Origin: an uncultured Clostridiaceae bacterium
Lineage (GTDB): Bacteria > Bacillota > Clostridia > Clostridiales > Clostridiaceae
Direction of reading: 5' to 3'
DNA: 34,949 nt
NCBI GenBank assembly: GCA_937976175.1
Contig: CALJTN010000113.1
Span: 1-34,949 of the forward strand
Shown: positions 29,759-34,949 of the stretch, piece after piece
Position numbering within the stretch: the stretch's first letter is position 1
Layout: every line of letters starts with the position of its first letter
Notes under the pieces: model-generated
Database searches by the model: none
Seen by the model: the letters and a program-made list of their open reading frames with translations, nothing else
What the model was told of the DNA's origin: nothing
Program-made: the position numbers and the translations under genes

Positions 29759-30685
29759 CTAATTAAATTTATTTTCAATGTAATGCTCAGCATGTGTTGC
29801 TGCTATTGCACCATCTGCTGCTGCTGTAATTACTTGTCTTAGTAATTTTTCTCTTATGTCTCCTGCTGCATATACTCCTGGTATATTTGTTCTCATTTCT
29901 TCATCAGTAATAATGTCGCCTCTTTCAGTCATGTTAATCTTTCCTTTAAACAGTTCTGAAATTGGAAGATATCCTACGAATACAAAACATCCATCTACCT
30001 TTAAGTCACTTACTTCACCAGTTTTAACGTTTTTAAGCACTAAACCTTCTAGGATTTCTTCACCCTTTGCTTCTTCAACTACTGAGTCCCAAATAAACTT
30101 TATTTTCGGATTATTAAAAGCTTTTTCTTGAAGTGACTTTGCAGCTCTTAATTGATCTCTTCTATGTATTACTGTAACAGTTTCACCAAATTTAGCTAAG
30201 TATATAGCTTCAGTTATAGCTGAATCTCCGCCTCCTAGCACTGCAATATCTAAATCTGTAAAAAAGTCAGCATCGCAAGTTGCGCAGTAGGAAACGCCTT
30301 TTCCTCTTAGCTCTATTTCATTTTTAAATCCACCAAGTCTTGGATATGCTCCTGTAGCGATTATAATTGTTTTAGCTTTGTAAGTTTCTTTTTTGCACTT
30401 AATTACTTTGATATCACCCTCAAGCAGAGCTTCAACAACTTCATCTTTAACAAATTGTGTTCCAAATTCTTCTGCTTGATGTTTCATTCTTTTGCTTAAT
30501 GATGTTCCTGTGGGATTTTCAATAGATCCTGGGTAATTTTCTAATTCATCAGTTGTGGTCGCTTGTCCACCAAACTTCGCTCTTTCTATTATTAAAGTAT
30601 CCATCCTTGACCTTGATGCATAAAGTCCAGCAGACAGTCCTGCAGGGCCTCCGCCAATAATTATAGTATCGTAAATATGTTCCAT
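29759..30685 (-). CDS. trxB: Thioredoxin reductase
   Basis: FAD-dependent enzyme that passes electrons from NAD(P)H to thioredoxin and so drives glycine reduction. 308 residues. FAD-binding GGGPAGLSAGLYASR is at the N-terminus, the redox-active pair Cys134-Ala-Thr-Cys137 in SYCATCDADF, the second dinucleotide motif VLGGGDSAITEA, and the C-terminal FAD motif GVYAAGDIREKLLRQVITA. The second nucleotide-binding region has VIHRRDQLRAAKSL, which in typical enzymes favours NADPH. It is the second gene of the operon, 22 bases after grdX. Confidence 0.95.
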   Translation of the reverse strand: MEHIYDTIIIGGGPAGLSAGLYASRSRMDTLIIERAKFGGQATTTDELENYPGSIENPTGTSLSKRMKHQAEEFGTQFVKDEVVEALLEGDIKVIKCKKETYKAKTIIIATGAYPRLGGFKNEIELRGKGVSYCATCDADFFTDLDIAVLGGGDSAITEAIYLAKFGETVTVIHRRDQLRAAKSLQEKAFNNPKIKFIWDSVVEEAKGEEILEGLVLKNVKTGEVSDLKVDGCFVFVGYLPISELFKGKINMTERGDIITDEEMRTNIPGVYAAGDIREKLLRQVITAAADGAIAATHAEHYIENKFN

Positions 30686-30707
30686 AAATCGAACCTCCTT
30701 ATTTTTT

Positions 30708-31085
30708 TTAATTTATTGCATGATATATTAAATCAGAATCTATAAGCTGAAAATCTAATAATATCTTTTCATTCCACTCTGGTGTTTTAAAATCTTTTAA
30801 AAATTTTTCAGTGGTGATAATACTTTCTTCTATTATAGATAACGATTGCAAATCGACTTTACTTAATGCCTCTTTGGATATACAAACGGTTCTATAGGGT
30901 GTTTCATTTGGCTTTATACTACTCATTAAAGGATGGGTTAATAATTTATGACCCTCATGTATATTATCCCTAACTTTCTTTAAAATATCCATCATAGTCC
31001 CTTCAATAAGTATTACTTTGTATTTACTTTCAAATTGTTTCTTTGACATTGGGTTATTAGTTACAATAATTAATGGTTCTATCAC
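30708..31085 (-). CDS. grdX: GrdX family protein, function unknown
   Basis: A 125-residue protein found at the head of glycine/sarcosine/betaine reductase operons. Features: MIEPLIIVTNNPMSK at the N-terminus, TMMDILKKVRDNIHEGHKLLTHPLMSSIKPNETPYRTVC in the centre, and an acidic C-terminal part. No cysteine pattern or membrane segment is obvious. The first gene after the glycine riboswitch, with a GGAGG-type site before ATG. Its biochemical role is not established, so only the family name is offered. Confidence 0.88.
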   Translation of the reverse strand: MIEPLIIVTNNPMSKKQFESKYKVILIEGTMMDILKKVRDNIHEGHKLLTHPLMSSIKPNETPYRTVCISKEALSKVDLQSLSIIEESIITTEKFLKDFKTPEWNEKILLDFQLIDSDLIYHAIN

Positions 31086-31171
31086 TTAATCTCCTCCTTG
31101 CAATGCTCCTTAGAGACAAACAATTATTAGTTATCTTTTCACCTATGTTGTTAACCATATTTTATGACAAC

Positions 31172-31217
31172 AAAAAAGACAGATATAAAAGCCCCTTGTG
31201 CCTTTATACTCTGTCTT
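31172..31217 (-). terminator. Riboswitch-controlled terminator before grdX
   Basis: On the minus strand AAAGACAGA-g-TATAAAggC pairs with GggCTTTTATA-TCTGTC and runs into six Ts. The first arm overlaps the 3' side of the closing helix of the second glycine aptamer (CAGAG), so ligand-bound aptamer and terminator compete. This is the expected on-switch for a glycine-degrading operon. Confidence 0.85.
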
Positions 31218-31404
31218 TGAACCTGAGAGGTTTACTCCGTCGGTGCTATTCGCTTTCCAGAGGTATGTCCATTTGTGGTACTTTTGCCTGAGAGATTCAT
31301 GTTGCATGGGCTGCAATACTTACTCCTTCGGCTATCTTAAAACAGTTAAATCCTTTTTACATTCACAGTGATTTATGCTGTATAACTTTAAGATCATCTC
31401 CCAA
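31208..31404 (-). promoter_or_regulatory. Tandem glycine riboswitch (gcvT class)
   Basis: Two aptamers in series on the minus strand. Aptamer 1: GGGAGATGATCTT (from 31404), GCCGAAGGAGTAAG (near 31329-31316), then GAATCTCTCAGGCAAAAG. Aptamer 2: CTCTGGAAAG (from 31262), GCACCGACGGAGTAAACC, CTCTCAGGTTCAAAGACAGAG. The CCGA-GGAG-AA and CTCTCAGG blocks are hallmarks of the class. Aptamer 1 carries an unusually long variable arm (about 31334-31394, ends ATCTTAAAg and TTTTAAGAT). It controls the grd operon through the following terminator. This 565-base gap between degV and grdX otherwise holds a promoter candidate and A+T-rich DNA. Confidence 0.93.
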
Positions 31405-31450
31405 AAATATCATCCACTTCAATATTCAATTTTCTTAATCATTTGTCTAC

Positions 31451-31477
31451 AGTATACACTATTTTTTTTACTGTCAC
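31451..31477 (-). promoter_or_regulatory. Putative promoter of the grd operon
   Basis: Minus strand: GTGACA (31472-31477), a 15-base spacer, then TATACT (31451-31456). The spacer is short, but the position is right, about 45 bases upstream of the first riboswitch aptamer. A vegetative sigma factor is assumed. Confidence 0.4.
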
Positions 31478-31650
31478 CATAATTTTCGCAATATTACCTA
31501 TTTTGTTTATCTATAGTAGTAATACGTATATTAAATAGTTCGTTATTTTTTTATCATTTTATAATTACATTGAATTTTGTTAAGAATAAAAATTATTTTA
31601 TAATTGCATTTTATATAATATATATTTTCCTTAACTCATTATGATAGAAC

Positions 31651-32490
31651 TTAGTAATTCTCTACGTAGAAAATTCCACAAGCACCTTCACCAGAATGTG
31701 TTCCTACAACGCAACCAACCTCACATTCTATAAAGTCCATTTCTCGTTCATTCATATGGTCTCTTAAACTGTCTAGTATATTCTTATCATTTGCCTGCAA
31801 TAATATACTTGGTTCTCCGCTTTTAACTCCAGTTTTGTCTAAATTTTTCAAAATAGTTTTTATTGCCTTTTTACTTCCACGGACTTTATCTATTACGGCC
31901 ATTTCACCGTCTTTTATGGTTAAGATTAATTTTATCCCCAGTAATCCACCTATAGCTCCAACAGTTTTAGACAATCTTCCACCTTTTACTAGGTTATCTA
32001 GAGAATCAAAAGCAAGGGCACTTTTTATGTGAGGTATTGTTTCTTTAATCTGTTCTTCTATTTCAAATATATCCAGTCCTTCTTCTTTAAGTTTAGAAGC
32101 CTTTAAAACTAAGATTCCAAGACCTGAGGTAACATTATAACTATCAATTACCACAATCTCCTCTGTTTCTAGCATGTTCTTAGCCATACAAGCGGATTGA
32201 TAAGTTCCACTCATTTTTGAAGATAGGTGAATAGAAACTATCTTATAACCCTCATCTAAATATTTTTTATAGCATTCATAGAATCTGTGTGGATTTACTT
32301 GAGTAGTGGTAGGGAACTCTTCAGAATTCTTCATTTTATCTAGGTATTCTTGCAGAGTAATATCTTCTCCATCTCTATAAGTTTCATTTTCTATGTTCAC
32401 CAGTAGCGGTAAAACTTCTATATTATACTTATCAATGACTACTTTATTTAAGTCGCAGGTGCTATCTGTTATGATTTTAATCTTTTGCAT
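31651..32490 (-). CDS. DegV family fatty-acid-binding protein (FakB-like)
   Basis: A 279-residue DegV domain protein. In Firmicutes these bind a fatty acid and present it to the kinase FakA. Signatures: N-terminal KIKIITDSTCDL, the TTTQVNPHRFYECY segment, HLSSKMSGTYQSA with the serine that contacts the carboxylate, and GGRLSKTVGAIGGLLGIKLIL. The start at 32490 follows GGAGG at six bases; an ATG ten codons upstream has no such site. It lies 56 bases downstream of trmL and may be co-transcribed. No FakA gene is in the window. Several DegV paralogues per genome are common, so the exact ligand is open. Confidence 0.88.
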   Translation of the reverse strand: MQKIKIITDSTCDLNKVVIDKYNIEVLPLLVNIENETYRDGEDITLQEYLDKMKNSEEFPTTTQVNPHRFYECYKKYLDEGYKIVSIHLSSKMSGTYQSACMAKNMLETEEIVVIDSYNVTSGLGILVLKASKLKEEGLDIFEIEEQIKETIPHIKSALAFDSLDNLVKGGRLSKTVGAIGGLLGIKLILTIKDGEMAVIDKVRGSKKAIKTILKNLDKTGVKSGEPSILLQANDKNILDSLRDHMNEREMDFIECEVGCVVGTHSGEGACGIFYVENY

Positions 32491-32546
32491 TTCATTCCTC
32501 CTTGCTTGACTCTTGAACATACAATAACTATTAACAGTTAATTTCT

Positions 32547-33014
32547 CTATTTCATCTCTGGAAATCCTAGTTGCCTAAGAGCTTCATAGGTCATAATAGC
32601 TACTGTATTTGAAAGATTAAGTGATCTAGTTGTGCTATTTACCATGGGTACTCTTATACATCTTTCTGGATCACTGTCACGAACACTATCTGGGAGTCCA
32701 GAGGACTCTCTTCCAAATATTATAAAATCACCTTTTTTATATTCTACTTCTGAATAAAACTTTGAACCTTTTGTTGTAGAATAATAGAAGGTTGACTCTT
32801 TATACTTTTCTCTAAGTGCCTCATAGGAATCGTGTACCTCTACCTCTAGAAAAGGCCAGTAATCTAAACCTGCTCTTTTAAGTTGCTTCTCATCTAAACT
32901 AAATCCTAAAGGTTTTATAAGATGAAGTTTACAATCAGTAAGCACGCAAGTCCTTCCTATATTACCAGTATTTTGTGGAATTTCTGGTTGAAATAAAACT
33001 ATATTTAAATTCAC
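32547..33014 (-). CDS. trmL: tRNA (cytidine/uridine-34 2'-O)-methyltransferase TrmL
   Basis: SPOUT-family methyltransferase that methylates the ribose of the wobble nucleotide in certain leucine tRNAs, using S-adenosylmethionine. 155 residues, the normal compact length. It has PEIPQNTGNIGRTC at the N-terminus, IFGRESSGLP in motif 2, and IRVPM plus RSLNLSNTVAI forming the C-terminal trefoil knot. The start is GTG at 33014, giving MNLNIVLFQ, because GGAGG lies seven bases upstream; an in-frame ATG eight codons earlier would include that site. It lies between the MutS-like gene and degV. Confidence 0.93.
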   Translation of the reverse strand: MNLNIVLFQPEIPQNTGNIGRTCVLTDCKLHLIKPLGFSLDEKQLKRAGLDYWPFLEVEVHDSYEALREKYKESTFYYSTTKGSKFYSEVEYKKGDFIIFGRESSGLPDSVRDSDPERCIRVPMVNSTTRSLNLSNTVAIMTYEALRQLGFPEMK

Positions 33015-33155
33015 AATTATTCCTCCTTGACGTATCACAAGTACAAAACAACTATTAATTGTTTTGCTCCAATCATATAAACATATAAAACTATATTACC
33101 TTAATTATTGTAAATAGTAAAGCTGTAAGCAATTAATGACTCCCATATATATAAA

Positions 33156-34760
33156 CTATAATAACCTTTCTATAAGCTCCGCTCTTTTATATGCCCCATC
33201 TACTATTTCTTTTGGATAGCACATATATTCTAAAAGCTTAATAGCATTTCTCGTTTGGGAAATCCCCTTTTTTATCTTATAATCAAAGCTGAGCCCTCTA
33301 TTAGTATCAACGTCTTCACTAAAGTAGTAGAATTCATAATTTTCCTTTAAAATATCAACTAATTCTCTATCATGAGTAGCTACAATAGAAATGGTTTTCC
33401 CATTATTTAAATACTTTAGTATTTCTGCTGACATAGAGATTCGCTCTATGGGGTTAGTCCCCCTAAATATCTCATCTATAGGGCAAAATACAGGCACTTC
33501 TTTTTCTAGCGCTTTAATTATTCGAAGAATTGACTCTACTTCAGCCATATAAAAACTCTTTCCCTTTGTTAAATCGTCACTAGGACTAATTGAGGAAACT
33601 AGGTTAAAAAAAGGTGCTTCATAATCTTTAGCTAAAACAAAATAAAAACTTTGAGCTAAAATTATATTTACTCCAAGCATTCTTAAAAAAGTAGACTTTC
33701 CTGCCATGTTGGTGCCTGTAAGTACAATACCTTGATTTTCTATATTAATTGAGTTAGCAACGGCATTATCTAAAATGGGATGTATGCCTTCTTTTATATT
33801 TAAAGCAATGTCCTCTATAAACTTAGGCTTTACATATTCTTCCCTTAAGTTGTGCTGATAACCTGAAATAGAAATTAATGCTTCTAATTCTCCAACTATA
33901 CAGTAAAGTTCCATTAAAACATCCTTTTGTTCTTTTATTTTATTAGATATAGCATAATAAGCACTTTCTTCTATAAGAAAAATTACAGAAACAGGTTCAA
34001 ATAATCCTCCCCACATATTTATAAATCCTATTAATCTTGTTCCCTTGTCTATATCCTTTACTACATTAAGCATTCTGGTTATTTTCTCTTTATAGTAGCT
34101 AATATCTTCATTGTGTATACTTACAATTCTTTTAGCTGCTTTAATATTTTTTCTCAAATAGACTATACCATTAGATTTAATAGCCTTTACTTCCCTGGAG
34201 TTTATAAGCGTATTAATAGAGCTTAATCCAAACAGCACTATCATGAATTTTATATTTACAAAGATGGCAAGAAGAATTATTGCCAGTGGCAATATTTTTC
34301 CAAGAAAAGTATATATATAATATTTAGCTTTATTTATCATAAGATCATGCTCTATCATATCTAAAAAACAATTTTTAAAATCATTATTCAATTCAAAGAA
34401 AATGCACTGAAGCTTCTCCCTTAATTTAGCATTTTCTTTAAACAATTGAATTAGCTTATCTCTTTCTTTTAATTTTTCTTCCTTCATTAGAGGATTTCTT
34501 AGCATTGAATATAAAGCTGACTCTCCGCAGCTACTATAGGTTCTGTCCAGTTTTTCGTATACCTTATTCAAATCTAAGTCATCCCAGGTTTGGTCATCAA
34601 CAGTGTAATCATCCTTTTTACTCATATTGAAAAATTTTCTAATCTTCCCAAAATCTCTTACCTTGTCAAAATCTTTGTTATAATCCCTTCTTATTAATTT
34701 TAAGGACCATTTAGTGAAATACTCCTTTATGTCATTTAAAGCCATGTTTCCTTTAATCAT
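33156..34760 (-). CDS. Membrane-anchored MutS-family ATPase (no mismatch-recognition domain)
   Basis: A 534-residue protein combining a helical, partly membrane-embedded N-terminal half with a MutS-type ATPase. Hydrophobic segments at about 147-185 (KILPLAIILLAIFVNIKFMI and following) suggest two membrane helices, with a possible further one near 245-265. The ATPase shows Walker A TGTNMAGKST (about 348-357), SISPSDDLTKGKSFYMAEV, Walker B with CPIDEIFRGTNPIER, and the H-loop ATHDREL; the HP motif EGIHPIL precedes it. It lacks the MutS mismatch-binding and connector domains and the Smr domain of MutS2. Such MutS-like proteins occur in Firmicutes with unknown function. The start at 34760 follows GGAGG at six bases. 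A role in DNA repair should not be assumed. Confidence 0.82.
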   Translation of the reverse strand: MIKGNMALNDIKEYFTKWSLKLIRRDYNKDFDKVRDFGKIRKFFNMSKKDDYTVDDQTWDDLDLNKVYEKLDRTYSSCGESALYSMLRNPLMKEEKLKERDKLIQLFKENAKLREKLQCIFFELNNDFKNCFLDMIEHDLMINKAKYYIYTFLGKILPLAIILLAIFVNIKFMIVLFGLSSINTLINSREVKAIKSNGIVYLRKNIKAAKRIVSIHNEDISYYKEKITRMLNVVKDIDKGTRLIGFINMWGGLFEPVSVIFLIEESAYYAISNKIKEQKDVLMELYCIVGELEALISISGYQHNLREEYVKPKFIEDIALNIKEGIHPILDNAVANSINIENQGIVLTGTNMAGKSTFLRMLGVNIILAQSFYFVLAKDYEAPFFNLVSSISPSDDLTKGKSFYMAEVESILRIIKALEKEVPVFCPIDEIFRGTNPIERISMSAEILKYLNNGKTISIVATHDRELVDILKENYEFYYFSEDVDTNRGLSFDYKIKKGISQTRNAIKLLEYMCYPKEIVDGAYKRAELIERLL

Positions 34761-34788
34761 TTTGATCCTCCTTAGCATTTACAGTTAT

Positions 34789-34899
34789 CTACTTACTATA
34801 CTTTACAGCAAGTATAAGACCTAAAACAAATCCTATCTTCAAACACCATTTCACCGTTATTTTCCATTTATTACTCTTCAAATCAAAATACTCTTTCAT
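34789..34899 (-). CDS. Small membrane peptide, 36 aa, unknown function
   Basis: A 36-codon frame, MKEYFDLKSNKWKITVKWCL and then a hydrophobic stretch GFVLGLILAVKYSK. A good AAGGAG site lies six bases before the ATG. Predicted topology: basic amphipathic N-terminal half and one membrane helix. The stop codon is 28 bases upstream of the MutS-like gene's start, so the two are probably co-transcribed. It is too short for default gene callers. No family recognised; that it is a gene rests on the ribosome-binding site, context and composition. Confidence 0.5.
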   Translation of the reverse strand: MKEYFDLKSNKWKITVKWCLKIGFVLGLILAVKYSK

Positions 34900-34949
34900 A
34901 AACTTCTCCTTATCACTTAATAATTTTGTACAAATACTTTAACTACATG

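Noticed and set aside
31553-31609. Direct repeat of 18 bases (31553-31570 and 31592-31609), possible paired operator downstream of degV
   Set aside because: Composed almost entirely of A and T with three mismatches; too likely by chance in this region.

Overview
The window looks like chromosomal DNA of an anaerobic, low-G+C, amino-acid-fermenting Clostridium. The base composition is strongly A+T-rich. The glycolytic block has the clostridial/Bacillus order cggR-gap-pgk-tpiA-gpmI-eno-secG. A complete selenocysteine-dependent glycine reductase operon (Stickland fermentation) is present. All confidently assigned genes lie on the minus strand except one small gene at 2315-2551, so the text describes transcription from high to low coordinates. 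I see no rRNA, tRNA, CRISPR array, transposase, integrase or phage gene. This is mostly core metabolism; the less explained material is in the intergenic RNA structures.

Layout from right to left. At the right edge is a 36-codon membrane peptide gene, then a membrane-anchored MutS-type ATPase, trmL and degV. A tandem glycine riboswitch with a Rho-independent terminator (31172-31404) comes next, and it precedes grdX-trxB-trxA-grdE-grdA-grdB-grdC-grdD, which ends at a strong terminator (22750-22780). grdA and grdB each contain one in-frame TGA read as selenocysteine, each followed at once by a hairpin of the bacterial SECIS kind. Further left is a BMP-family nucleoside uptake system (lipoprotein, ATPase, two permeases; 17587-22463), then rpoN (sigma-54). 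Next is cggR with a recognisable CggR operator, gap with a terminator behind it, and pgk, tpiA, gpmI, eno and secG, closed by another terminator. The left part holds yerC, pcrA, ligA, a 234-bp palindromic element, a plus-strand unit with a structured leader and a 78-aa membrane protein, a family-5 ABC substrate-binding lipoprotein, and an incomplete membrane-protein gene cut by the window edge.

How it fits together. Glycine binding to the riboswitch would allow read-through into the grd operon. Thioredoxin reductase and thioredoxin supply electrons, GrdE/GrdB take glycine, selenoprotein A carries the carboxymethyl group, and GrdC/GrdD release acetyl phosphate for ATP synthesis. The glycolytic operon is probably controlled by CggR at its promoter and tuned by the terminator between gap and pgk.

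Best candidates for something undescribed: (i) the leader at 2131-2290, an RNA with a 26-nt closing stem that competes with a terminator and matches no riboswitch class I can recall; (ii) two tandem hairpins between trxB and trxA that differ by a compensatory base-pair change, each next to its own Shine-Dalgarno-like sequence; (iii) a leader with competing hairpins before the nucleoside ABC ATPase; (iv) the 234-bp nested palindromic element. All pairings were read by eye, without a folding program or database search.
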